This document shows positions 52,126 through 59,102 of a stretch of 59,102 nt of DNA, in pieces. The position numbers were made by a program, and so were the translations under genes. Source of the stretch: DASQWC01 sp035640475. Lineage in GTDB: Bacteria > Actinomycetota > JAICYB01. The notes under the pieces were generated by a model that was not told the DNA's origin, searched no databases, and saw nothing but the letters and a program-made list of their open reading frames with translations. How positions within the stretch are numbered: the first letter of the stretch is position 1; each line of letters begins with the position of its first letter. The stretch spans positions 1-59,102 of the forward strand of contig DASQWC010000102.1 in NCBI GenBank assembly GCA_035640475.1. The letters run 5' to 3'.

Positions 52126-53949
52126 CTACTTCACGCGGCGGCGGCGGATGAAGGCCGCGATACCGAGCGCCGCTGCGGACAGTGCCGCTCCGGCCGCCGG
52201 CGTCGCAACGCCTCCGGCACCCGTGACCGCCAGCGGGATCGCGATGTCGACCGGGACCGACAACCCTGTGAGGTTGAGGCCCGCCACTGCGAGCCCGGCG
52301 GCATCCTCGCCGGAGCAATTGGCGAGCTTGCCCGTTGCCTCGGCGATGTCACGGATGATTCCGCCTGTCGTTGCCGCTTGGAGCTTGATAGTCACGGTCT
52401 TCTTTTGATGTTTCGCGATGTTCCCGAGCTCCCAGACAACGTCCGCAGTTCGGATGTTGCCCGTCGGCAAGCTCGGGCTCTTGGGAGCCGGGTTGCCGTC
52501 GAGGAGCTTGAAGTCAGGGTCGCCTTCGAGCTGCCGGATGCGGTCGGTGAGGACGACACCCGTGAGGTCGCAGTCGAAGGAGTTCTCGACCGTGATGGTG
52601 ATCGTCGACGTGTTCCCCTCGGAGCCGATGTTGATCGACCGCGGGTTCGCCGTCTTCGCCACCGGGATCGGGCAGTTCACGCCGCCCACCGGGACCTCGG
52701 CGCTGACCTCCATGTGGCCGACGCGGAGCTCCGCGAGCTTCGTCTCGGTGTCGGGCGCGAGAAGCCGGATGCGGAGCACGTCCACCGCACCAACCGCCTT
52801 CGTGCCGTTGGCCGCAACCTCGGGGCTCGAGTCCGGGTCGGGGAATGCAGCCGGAGCCGTCAGCTTGCGCGGTTGCTCGGCGATGCTGATGTTCACCAGC
52901 GGATCACCGGGAATCGTCAGACCCTGGTCGCCGAGAAGGTCCTCGAAGTTCAGACCGACGATCGGCGCACCGTCGCCGCCGAGGATCCGGAGGATGCTCG
53001 TCAGGCCGCCGGCAATACCGCCGGTCTGTACGTCGCCGGTGCCGTAGTCGATCTTCGCGCCGCCGGACTTGCCGAGCGCAGTTGCGCGAAGCACCCATTC
53101 ACCGAGGAGCTCGATGGTGAGCAGCCGCGGCGTTTCCTCCGGACCGGGTGTGTCGGTCTGCAGAAGCGTGACAGGGGCGATCGTCTGGCGAACCTCCGAC
53201 ATCAGACCGAAGTTGTTCGGTGCTCCCGTCGGAACCATGCGTGTGCGTGATGCCGCTTGCGAAACGGAACGGCGCGCCGTCTGGTCGTCGAGCGCGACGA
53301 GAGCGCCGTCCATCTGGGGTGCCGAGTCGTTCCCGCCGGTGTCGACGAGCTCGACGTCGGCGGCGTAACCGAGACCGCGCGAGATGTCGTCGCCGAGCAC
53401 GCACACTTCGGGAATGAGACCGCCGTCCTGTGCGTTCGCGAGAGCTTGTCCGCGAACGACCGAGGCATAGGCAAGAGGATCGCCTTCGACGGCGATCTCT
53501 TCGGTGGCCGGCTCGCTGTTGTCCGGCGGAGCGGTCTGTTCGGCCTTGCCGGCGAGGATCAACTGGTTGTCCTCATCTGGAGGCTGCGCGACCGTCTGAG
53601 CGAGTCCGACCTCGAGGCCGGTGCCGCGCGCGTAGCTGAACTTGTTGCCGACATCCCCTTGAAGGAGCCGGCTCATCTCGTTCAGCTTCGGGCCGTTGAC
53701 GCCGTCGGCGTCGGCGTCGGCGACGGCGCTCGAAAAGGCAACCTCGCTGTCGACCAGTCGGGTGCCACCAGACTCGGCCGCACTCAGATGGGCGACCGTC
53801 CCCGTGGCGAAGCCACGAAGATTGATCGGAGCGCCGACGGCATACGTCTGCGCGGCGACCGACGGGACCCAGCTGAGCAACATCGCCACGGCGAGCAGCC
53901 CTGCACCGATCGGTCCCGCCCGCCGCACATGACTTCGGGTACTACGCAT
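52126..53949 (-). CDS. Secreted wall-anchored protein with DUF11-like domain and LAVTG sorting signal
   Basis: 607 residues. A Sec signal peptide (after RSTRSHVRR) is followed by a long Ala/Gly-rich region unlike anything I recognise (repeats rich in Asp, Glu and Ala), then a DUF11-type beta domain (NIGSEGNTSTITITVENSFDCDLTGVVLTDRI). The C-terminus has LAVTG (573-577), a hydrophobic segment and RRRR. LAxTG is the preferred substrate of class E sortases in actinobacteria. ATG 53949 has AGGAGG 7 nt upstream; an earlier start (53982) would interrupt it. Confidence 0.75.
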   Translation of the reverse strand: MRSTRSHVRRAGPIGAGLLAVAMLLSWVPSVAAQTYAVGAPINLRGFATGTVAHLSAAESGGTRLVDSEVAFSSAVADADADGVNGPKLNEMSRLLQGDVGNKFSYARGTGLEVGLAQTVAQPPDEDNQLILAGKAEQTAPPDNSEPATEEIAVEGDPLAYASVVRGQALANAQDGGLIPEVCVLGDDISRGLGYAADVELVDTGGNDSAPQMDGALVALDDQTARRSVSQAASRTRMVPTGAPNNFGLMSEVRQTIAPVTLLQTDTPGPEETPRLLTIELLGEWVLRATALGKSGGAKIDYGTGDVQTGGIAGGLTSILRILGGDGAPIVGLNFEDLLGDQGLTIPGDPLVNISIAEQPRKLTAPAAFPDPDSSPEVAANGTKAVGAVDVLRIRLLAPDTETKLAELRVGHMEVSAEVPVGGVNCPIPVAKTANPRSINIGSEGNTSTITITVENSFDCDLTGVVLTDRIRQLEGDPDFKLLDGNPAPKSPSLPTGNIRTADVVWELGNIAKHQKKTVTIKLQAATTGGIIRDIAEATGKLANCSGEDAAGLAVAGLNLTGLSVPVDIAIPLAVTGAGGVATPAAGAALSAAALGIAAFIRRRRVK

Positions 53950-54279
53950 CGACGTACCTCCTGTTGGACTCACCCTGAACACAAACGGGGGAGCGGCCTA
54001 CCGAAGAGGCCGCCTGCCCCACCTCTGCGCTGGACGTCATGGAACCTCCGCCCTCGGAGGCGCTCCGCGCGCCCTGCGCAACGTTACCGTGCGCCATCTG
54101 CAGATACAAGCCAAGTGCCTCCACTTATGGCAGCGCTTTTGGGGCTTACCAGAGCAACGATGCCCGCCAGAGCCGAGTTACGCGTCCGACCTGCGGATAT
54201 GTGTTTTCCCCGGCCCTGACCAGCCCAAACCCCTAAACGCCCATAATCCTCGTTCTGTTAACCAGATGGACCAAAGAGA
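53950..54279. other. Long non-coding stretch upstream of the surface-protein gene
   Basis: About 330 bp without a supported gene. Read on the minus strand it would be the leader of the surface-protein gene. It holds one hairpin (GCGGCCT 53993-53999 with AGGCCGC 54007-54013) shortly before the ribosome site. I see no riboswitch family that fits. Confidence 0.5.
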
Positions 54280-54304
54280 AGCCCACCAGGTCATCCGGTG
54301 GGCT
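54280..54304 (-). terminator. Terminator after the MerR-family gene
   Basis: 8-bp arms AGCCCACC (54280-54287) and GGTGGGCT (54297-54304). On the minus strand it is followed by TTCTCTTTGG, a modest T-rich tail. Confidence 0.7.
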
Positions 54305-54330
54305 CCCCTTCCAAACGGGTTGCTGGAGGT

Positions 54331-54801
54331 CTAGACCGCAGAAACTGCGCCGGCCGGCTCGGCCGGAACGGAAACCGTCTCACGGGCGGCATCCGTGACG
54401 CGCTCGACGGCGCCCTGGAGCTCCTCGTAGACGCGGCCCAGAGCGATCCCGAACACGCCCTGGCCTTTCTGCAGCAGATCCACGATCTCGCTACCCGAGG
54501 TGGCCGCGTAGATCGACGAGCCGTCGGACATGAGCGTCACGTTCTCGAGAGGCGTCTTCAATTCGTCTGCGATGTAGCGGATCGCCTTCCGGATCTTCGG
54601 AAGGCTGACCCCGGCGTCCAACAGGTTTCGGATCACGCGGAGGTGGACGAGATCCAGGAACGAGTACAGACGCTGCGTTCCGGAGCCCTTCGCCTCCTTG
54701 AGGCCGGGCTTCACAAGGCCCGTCCGGGCCCAGTAGTCGAGCTGCCGATAGCTGATCCCGACGATCGAACAGGCCTGCGGCCCCCGAAAGCCCTGCTCCA
54801 T
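54331..54801 (-). CDS. MerR-family transcriptional regulator
   Basis: 156 residues: an N-terminal MerR winged helix (GISYRQLDYWARTGLVKPGLKEAKGSGTQRLYSFLDLVHLRVIRNLL) and a C-terminal helical dimerisation part ending in an Ala/Val-rich tail. No cysteine-rich effector site. Its position next to the nuclease and FtsR-like gene matches the Rv1828-Rv1830 order in M. tuberculosis, where Rv1830 is the corresponding MerR protein. Confidence 0.85.
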   Translation of the reverse strand: MEQGFRGPQACSIVGISYRQLDYWARTGLVKPGLKEAKGSGTQRLYSFLDLVHLRVIRNLLDAGVSLPKIRKAIRYIADELKTPLENVTLMSDGSSIYAATSGSEIVDLLQKGQGVFGIALGRVYEELQGAVERVTDAARETVSVPAEPAGAVSAV

Positions 54802-54916
54802 TGCGTCCGCCCCCTCTCCTTGTCTGAGGTGAGAACTACACCCGGAGGATTCCCGGACCTATGAGCTTGCCCCATGTCACGCCGGGAGTCAACGGTCATA
54901 ACCCCCTGCGGGCATC

Positions 54917-54997
54917 GGGTAGGCACGAGCTCGAGGGGGGTACCCGGACGGGGATGGCCTACCCCCCCGGGGTAGGTGGGACACCGCCGGGGGTAGG
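54917..54997. repeat. GGGTAGG direct repeats and inverted repeat
   Basis: GGGTAGG occurs at 54917-54923, 54970-54976 and 54991-54997. The middle copy forms a perfect 8-bp inverted repeat, CCTACCCC (54958-54965)/GGGGTAGG (54969-54976). It lies in the space between the MerR-type regulator and the nuclease gene. Confidence 0.5.
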
Positions 54998-55051
54998 AGC
55001 GAGCATGCGAAAAAGGCCGGAAATACGGGGTTTTTGCGCGAAGCGCTGGAG

Positions 55052-55534
55052 CTACTTGAAGTCTTCCGGCGAGACCTGCTCGAGGAACTCCCGGAAGCGC
55101 TCGACTTCCTTCTCGGCGTCGGGCTCCTGGTCGTCCTTTACCTCGATCGAGGCCTCTTCGATGACGTCCTCGTTGGCGAAGACCGGGAGCTCCATACGCA
55201 CGGCCAGAGCCAGCGCGTCCGACGGCCGGCTGGAGACGGCTACGGCTGCCCCGTTCTGGGACATTTGGATCTCCGCGTAGAAGGTGCCGTCCCGGAGCTC
55301 GGTGATGACGATCCGCTCGACGGACACGCCGAGGCCCTGGAGCAGATCTCGCATGAGGTCGTGCGTCATCGGACGGGCCGTCTCGATTCCCTGCATCCCG
55401 AGCGCGATTGCGGTGGCCTCGACCGGCCCGATCCAGATCGGAAGGTAACGCTCCCCTTCCTTTTCCTTGAGCAGGACGATGGGCTGGTTCGTGGGAAGCT
55501 CGACGCGGACGCCGACCAACTGAAGCTCGATCAC
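55052..55534 (-). CDS. Bifunctional nuclease family protein (DUF151)
   Basis: 160 residues of the BFN/DUF151 family (PTNQPIVLLKEKEGERYLPIWIGPVEATAIALGMQG, then RPSDALALAVRMELPVFA). Family members include plant bifunctional nucleases and many bacterial proteins of unsettled activity. A GTG start with GAGGAA just ahead. Order MerR-BFN-FtsR-GarA-GcvH matches the Rv1830-Rv1826 block. Confidence 0.88.
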   Translation of the reverse strand: MIELQLVGVRVELPTNQPIVLLKEKEGERYLPIWIGPVEATAIALGMQGIETARPMTHDLMRDLLQGLGVSVERIVITELRDGTFYAEIQMSQNGAAVAVSSRPSDALALAVRMELPVFANEDVIEEASIEVKDDQEPDAEKEVERFREFLEQVSPEDFK

Positions 55535-55615
55535 TTCCTCACCACCCCAGTCGGACCACTGCTGCAGGCAGGGTACAACCCTACCCCGCAGTTACGACGA
55601 ACGCGCTCTGCGCAC

Positions 55616-56371
55616 TTAAACGAGCGGCTCGACGGCGTCGCGCAAGAGCGCGCGGACGAGCTTTCCGCCGACACGAAGCAGTTCGCGAATCTTCTCCTGT
55701 GCCGCCTTGCGCGCTTCGGGATTGCGCTGACGGGACAGCGGTATCGCCATCTGCTCGGCGAGATCGGCTTGTCTGTCGGCTGCGACGCGGAAGACGCGCA
55801 AGTGTCTCGGCTCCAGACCCAGATCGAGCAGCGCGCGGCACAGCTTTGCGGCTTCCAAGTCGTGCTCGTCGAACCGGATGACCGTCTCCCCGGGCTCCCC
55901 TCCCTCGAGCTCCTCGCGAAGGTGCGTCGGATCGAGGAGGCGGTAGGACGTCAGCTCGTCGACGTCCTGCGGCGTTAATCCGCTCGCGCTCGCAAGCTCA
56001 GTGATCGACATGGATACGCCGGTCGCCAGACCAGCCGACGGCGGATCGTCGTCGCGTTCGAGCGACTCCAGCGCGAGACGCGGTTGTGCCTCGGCTTGCG
56101 GTGCGTTCTCGAGATCGTCGAGCCGCTCGCGAATGACCTTGAGCGGGAGAAAGTGATCGCGCTGCAGCTTCAGGATGAAGCGCAACCGCTCGATGTCTTC
56201 TTCCGTGAATTTGCGGTATCCGGACGACGTCCGCTCCGGGTCGATCAAACCTTCGCTCTCGAGGAACCGGATCTTCGACACCGTGACGTCGGGGAACGTG
56301 TCCTTGAGAACGTTGAGGACCTCTCCAATCGAGAAGTACGGCCGTCCTGCGTCCAAGGCCACCAGCGTCAA
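55616..56371 (-). CDS. ftsR: MerR-type regulator FtsR-like
   Basis: 251 residues. An N-terminal MerR winged helix (SIGEVLNVLKDTFPDVTVSKIRFLESEGLIDPERTSSGYRKFTEEDIERL) and a second, degenerate DNA-binding-like part (ELASASGLTPQDVDELTSYRLL) match the Rv1828/FtsR family, which activates ftsZ in Corynebacterium. TTG 56371 overlaps the FHA gene's stop (TTGA), so the two are coupled. Confidence 0.83.
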   Translation of the reverse strand: MTLVALDAGRPYFSIGEVLNVLKDTFPDVTVSKIRFLESEGLIDPERTSSGYRKFTEEDIERLRFILKLQRDHFLPLKVIRERLDDLENAPQAEAQPRLALESLERDDDPPSAGLATGVSMSITELASASGLTPQDVDELTSYRLLDPTHLREELEGGEPGETVIRFDEHDLEAAKLCRALLDLGLEPRHLRVFRVAADRQADLAEQMAIPLSRQRNPEARKAAQEKIRELLRVGGKLVRALLRDAVEPLV

Positions 56372-56820
56372 CCTTTCGCCAGAAAGAGCAGCCGGAACTT
56401 GCCGATCTGGAGCTCGTCTCCAGAGCTGAGCTCGCTCGAGTCGACGCGTGAGCGGTTCACATAGGTCCCGTTGAGCGAGCCGAGATCCGAGACGGCATAT
56501 GCGGTTCCGTCGCGGCGCAGCTCGGCGTGCCGGCGCGACACGGTGATGTCGTTCAGGAAGATGTCCGAGTCACGGTGCCGCCCCACCGTCACGAGGTCAC
56601 GGTCGAGCGTGAAGATCGTCCCGGCGGCCGGGCCCCGACGAACGATCAGGCACGCCTGTCCCGGCTCGAGCTCGCGAAGATGCGCCTCCTCCTCGGCCTC
56701 GACCTCGATGGGCGGAAGCGTCGACGTCGCCTCTGCTTCGACCGAGCCCATAGGCGACCCACAGCGCGAACAAAAGTTCGCGTTGGCTTCGTTCAGGTGA
56801 TCACAGTTCGGGCAGCGCAT
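56368..56820 (-). CDS. GarA-like FHA-domain protein with N-terminal zinc ribbon
   Basis: 150 residues: a zinc ribbon (CPNC...CSRC, residues 3-20), an acidic Thr-containing linker (EATSTLPPIEVEAEEE), and an FHA domain (VTVGRHRDSDIFLNDITVSRRHAEL, SDLGSLNGTYVN). GarA is a phospho-switch of TCA-cycle enzymes controlled by PknB/PknG at an ETTS motif. The exact ETTS is not present here, though Thr-Ser-Thr follows in the linker. Synteny with FtsR and GcvH supports the relation. Confidence 0.85.
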   Translation of the reverse strand: MRCPNCDHLNEANANFCSRCGSPMGSVEAEATSTLPPIEVEAEEEAHLRELEPGQACLIVRRGPAAGTIFTLDRDLVTVGRHRDSDIFLNDITVSRRHAELRRDGTAYAVSDLGSLNGTYVNRSRVDSSELSSGDELQIGKFRLLFLAKG

Positions 56821-56846
56821 GGGTCTCCCGCGTTTTTCGGACTCTC

Positions 56847-56875
56847 AATGTAGGGAAGAACGTTAAACCGGTCAA
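56847..56875 (-). promoter_or_regulatory. Sigma70-type promoter of the FHA gene
   Basis: Minus strand: TTGACC, exactly 17 bp, TACATT. The predicted start lies about 20 nt before ATG 56820, with a GGGAG ribosome site. Confidence 0.7.
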
Positions 56876-56952
56876 CGTGGGGAAAACAGTGTGATCAGCG
56901 TGGCGGGCGGAGCTAAACCGGGGCTTTAGGCTTCGCCAGCTCGAGGGGGACG

Positions 56953-57354
56953 CTACGCATCATCCTTCAAGCTTTCGACGAGCTCTTCGTAGGACGAGGC
57001 GTCCATCAGCCCGTCGAGCTCGGCGGGGTCGTCCGGGCGGATGGCGACGAGCCACCCTTCCCCGTACGGGTCTTCGTTGACGAGCTCGGGCCCCGAGATG
57101 ACCTCTTCGTTGCGCTCGGTGATCTCGCCCGTCACCGGCGCGAAGAGGTCCGACACGGCTTTTGGCGATTGGATCTCGCCCAGCGGCGCCTCGGCCGTCA
57201 CGCGGGTGCCGACGTCCGGCAGCTCGACGTAGACAACGTCGCCGAGGGCGTCCTGTGCGTAGTCGGTAATGCCCACGCGGACGACCTGCCCCTCGAGGCG
57301 GGCCCACTCATGCTCCGACGTGTAACGGAGATCCTCCGGTACCTGATCCGTCAT
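56953..57354 (-). CDS. gcvH: Glycine cleavage system H protein GcvH
   Basis: 133-residue lipoyl carrier that moves the aminomethyl group between P, T and L proteins. The hallmark EHEW (about 14-17) and lipoylation site SPKAVSD (Lys65) are intact; the usual E-S/V-K is SPK here. Typical length. gcvH-garA adjacency is an actinobacterial feature. The other gcv genes are not in this window. Confidence 0.93.
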   Translation of the reverse strand: MTDQVPEDLRYTSEHEWARLEGQVVRVGITDYAQDALGDVVYVELPDVGTRVTAEAPLGEIQSPKAVSDLFAPVTGEITERNEEVISGPELVNEDPYGEGWLVAIRPDDPAELDGLMDASSYEELVESLKDDA

Positions 57355-57392
57355 TTGGCCGGGGAAGTTTCGCCCCTCGAACCCTCCGCGTA

Positions 57393-57414
57393 TCGCATGA
57401 GCACGCTCATGCGA
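57393..57414. repeat. 22-bp perfect palindrome between two genes
   Basis: Arms TCGCATGAGC / GCTCATGCGA with a 2-base centre. It overlaps the stop codon of the sugar-nucleotide gene (57409-57407). It could be an operator or a hairpin; it lacks a U-run. Confidence 0.6.
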
Positions 57415-59102
57415 CTAACGTACGAATCACCCGGAGCTGTGTGCCAGCCAGCGCCCGTGCCTTGCCGTCGGCGTCCGACTCCGCCCACACGTGGACGACC
57501 GGCTGCTCCGGGTCGGGCAACACGAGAACCCAGTCGCTGCCGTGGTAGATCTTCACCCCGTCGATCAGCTCGAGCCGGTCGCCCGACGCCCGCTCGACGA
57601 CCTCGCGCATGACCGTGCCCTTCTGGTCCCACGGACACGGAACCTGCTCGTGCACCACGAAGACCGGCGGGAGTGGATCGATGAGCGACGACAGCGGCTC
57701 GTCGGACTGCGCCCGGAATTCGAGGACTTTGGCGAGTGCGGCGATGCCGTCGGGAGCCGGCAGAAAGTCGGGGAAGATCAGCGCTCCCTCCGGGCTCCCG
57801 GCCAGCGCGACGTCTCCGAGCAGGGCGGCTTCCATCAGCGCGGCCGGCGAGTCCTTCGTCCAGCGCACGCGATGACCGCCGTCCTGCGCGATGCGAGCAA
57901 CTTCGCGAGACGTGGTCACCGGCAGTGCAATCGCTCCTTCTCCGCGAAGCATCGAAACGGCGAGGAGCAGCAATGCCACACCGTCGAGCATGGTTCCGTT
58001 GTCGTCGACGAGGAAGATCCGCTCACCGACCGGATCGAAGAGCGCCCCGAAGTCGGACCCCGACACCGTAACGAGATCCGACAGCCGGGCTTGGTGCTCC
58101 GCCACCTGCTCGTCGGAGAGCATTGCCCGCGTCTCGTCGATGATCGAGTTCACCGCCAGCACTTCACAGTCGAGACGGCCGAGGAAGCCCGGAAGCACGA
58201 GGCCCGTCGAGCCGAAGCCGTAATCCAAGACGAGCTTCAGGCGGGCCGACCGGATCTTCTCGGCGTCGACGATCGCGAGCAGCCCTTCGGTGTAGTAGTC
58301 GACCTCGCGCGGCGGGTAGTGCAGCTCGCCGATCTCACCGGGATACGCGCGCCTGATCTCTTCGCGGTAGAACGTCCGCTCGACTCTTCGGAGCCGTCCG
58401 GGGTCGATGTCGGTGCCCTCGTCGTCGATGAACGTGATCGAGATCGCTTGCGGGTCGTGAGGCGAGGTCCGCAGCGCGATCCCGCCGTGCGAGTGGCGCG
58501 TCCGCACGTAGTAGCGCGAGACCGGCAGCGGCGCGAGCTCGAGGTCGTGACAGTGGATGCCCGAAAGGTTGAGACCCGAGACGACCGCGCGCTTGAGTGC
58601 CCTCGCCGCTCGCGTCGAGTCGCGTGACGTCGTCACGATCGAGCCCTTCTTGAGCGTCGAGCCGTACGACATCGCTATGCGGACGGCGGTCTCCGGCGTG
58701 ATATCGACATTGATCAGGCCGGTGACCCCCTGGGCGCCGAAGAGCGTCCGGACGCCTCGCGATTCCCAGATGATCGACTGGGTCACCAGCGCACGCGCCT
58801 CGACTGTCTTGAACGGATAGATGCGCACGTTGGGGTTGATGACGGCGTCGTTGCCGATCGAGCAGTCGTCGCCGACGACGACACCTTCATCGAGGCGCGC
58901 ACCGCGCCGAATGTCGCAATTCTTCCCGACGATGCATCCGCGGAGGTTGGACATCTGGCCGATGTACGCGTTGTCGTGGACGACGGCGCGGTGCAGGAAC
59001 GCACCGTCCTTCACGACGACGTTCGCGCCCAGCACAGTGAATTCGCGGAGGTGCGCGCCTTGCTCGATGCGGCAGTTCTCACCGATGACGGCGGGGCCGT
59101 CG
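57407..59102 (-). CDS. Sugar nucleotidyltransferase-phosphomannomutase fusion (5' part outside window)
   Basis: Open to the window edge, so the N-terminal nucleotidyltransferase part is missing. What remains is a left-handed beta-helix of hexapeptide repeats (such as VIGENCRIEQGAHL, VVGDDCSIGNDAVI) followed by a phosphomannomutase/phosphoglucomutase-like region (about 450 residues). The mutase active-site loop, usually TASHN, reads RTSPHDP, and the metal motif DGDxDR reads DPVGERI, so mutase activity is doubtful. Fused enzymes of about 830 residues occur in actinobacteria and are annotated as mannose-1-phosphate guanylyltransferases. Confidence 0.82.
   Translation of the reverse strand, partial: DGPAVIGENCRIEQGAHLREFTVLGANVVVKDGAFLHRAVVHDNAYIGQMSNLRGCIVGKNCDIRRGARLDEGVVVGDDCSIGNDAVINPNVRIYPFKTVEARALVTQSIIWESRGVRTLFGAQGVTGLINVDITPETAVRIAMSYGSTLKKGSIVTTSRDSTRAARALKRAVVSGLNLSGIHCHDLELAPLPVSRYYVRTRHSHGGIALRTSPHDPQAISITFIDDEGTDIDPGRLRRVERTFYREEIRRAYPGEIGELHYPPREVDYYTEGLLAIVDAEKIRSARLKLVLDYGFGSTGLVLPGFLGRLDCEVLAVNSIIDETRAMLSDEQVAEHQARLSDLVTVSGSDFGALFDPVGERIFLVDDNGTMLDGVALLLLAVSMLRGEGAIALPVTTSREVARIAQDGGHRVRWTKDSPAALMEAALLGDVALAGSPEGALIFPDFLPAPDGIAALAKVLEFRAQSDEPLSSLIDPLPPVFVVHEQVPCPWDQKGTVMREVVERASGDRLELIDGVKIYHGSDWVLVLPDPEQPVVHVWAESDADGKARALAGTQLRVIRTLVA

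Noticed and set aside
53950..54240. Cyclic di-GMP or c-di-AMP riboswitch in the surface-protein leader
   Set aside because: Neither the conserved core nor the usual stems of these classes could be found on the minus strand.
55052..55060. Small TTCG hairpin after the nuclease gene as a terminator
   Set aside because: The stem is only 3-4 bp and is followed by A residues, not a U-run, on the transcribed strand.
1..59102. CRISPR arrays, insertion sequences, integrases, prophage, tRNA or rRNA genes
   Set aside because: Scanning the intergenic spaces showed no repeat-spacer pattern, no terminal inverted repeats with a transposase, and no cloverleaf-like sequence.

Overview
This is a gene-dense, high-GC bacterial chromosome segment. 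It carries the complete Pup-proteasome system (ARC/Mpa ATPase, Dop, Pup, PrcB, PrcA, PafA, PafB, PafC), and most genes start with GTG or are leaderless. Together these point to an actinobacterium. I recognise the gene content as resembling two separate Mycobacterium tuberculosis blocks: trmI-mpa-dop-pup-prcBA-pafABC-tatAC-helY, and gcvH-garA-ftsR-bifunctional nuclease-MerR. Many neighbours match neither block, so a deep-branching Actinomycetota lineage (possibly an environmental or metagenome-derived genome) is likelier than a close relative of Mycobacterium. There are no rRNA or tRNA genes, CRISPR arrays, insertion sequences or phage genes that I can see.

Layout: 1-5.4 kb holds a tRNA thiolase (cut by the window edge), TrmI, a ProA-like dehydrogenase, an acyl-CoA dehydrogenase and two cyclic-nucleotide-binding proteins. 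5.5-9.0 kb is arc-dop-pup. 9.2-16.6 kb is an insertion of membrane, redox and copper-type genes (short-chain dehydrogenase, YtkA-like protein, CopC-CopD fusion, lipoproteins, CAAX protease, solute-binding protein) between pup and prcBA. 16.6-21.6 kb is prcB-prcA-pafA, a DUF3866 gene and an aldo/keto reductase, closed by a strong terminator. 21.7-24.9 kb is pafB-pafC, with a consensus CRP box upstream, then an RNase H-like gene and a DUF309 gene. 24.9-33.5 kb holds a methyltransferase, a large acyl-CoA dehydrogenase, tatA-tatC, an R2lox-like oxidase, a serine hydrolase and helY. 33.5-41.9 kb holds a lipid kinase, a giant adenylate cyclase/ATPase/TPR regulator, a PPOX flavoprotein, an S9 peptidase, a small barrel protein and an MFS transporter.

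42.0-50.3 kb is the most striking part: nurA, a HAS-barrel-like gene and herA, then a GerW-like gene and a cupredoxin gene, then mre11(sbcD) and rad50(sbcC). This is an archaeal-style DNA end-resection set placed together in a bacterium. 50.3-54.3 kb has a DUF4193 gene, a 39-residue membrane protein, a secreted caspase-like peptidase and a large secreted protein with an LAVTG wall-sorting signal. 54.3-59.1 kb runs on the minus strand: two MerR-type regulators, the bifunctional nuclease, a GarA-like FHA protein, GcvH and a sugar-nucleotide synthase/phosphomannomutase fusion cut by the window edge.

Three expression habits recur. At least ten genes have a TANNNT -10 element only 5-8 nt before the start codon, which is the signature of leaderless mRNA. 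Three genes appear to start with CTG. Convergent genes meet tail to tail with overlapping stop codons. A CRP-type regulator, a catalytically intact class III adenylate cyclase and a perfect TGTGA-N6-TCACA site in front of pafB suggest a cAMP input into PafBC control.
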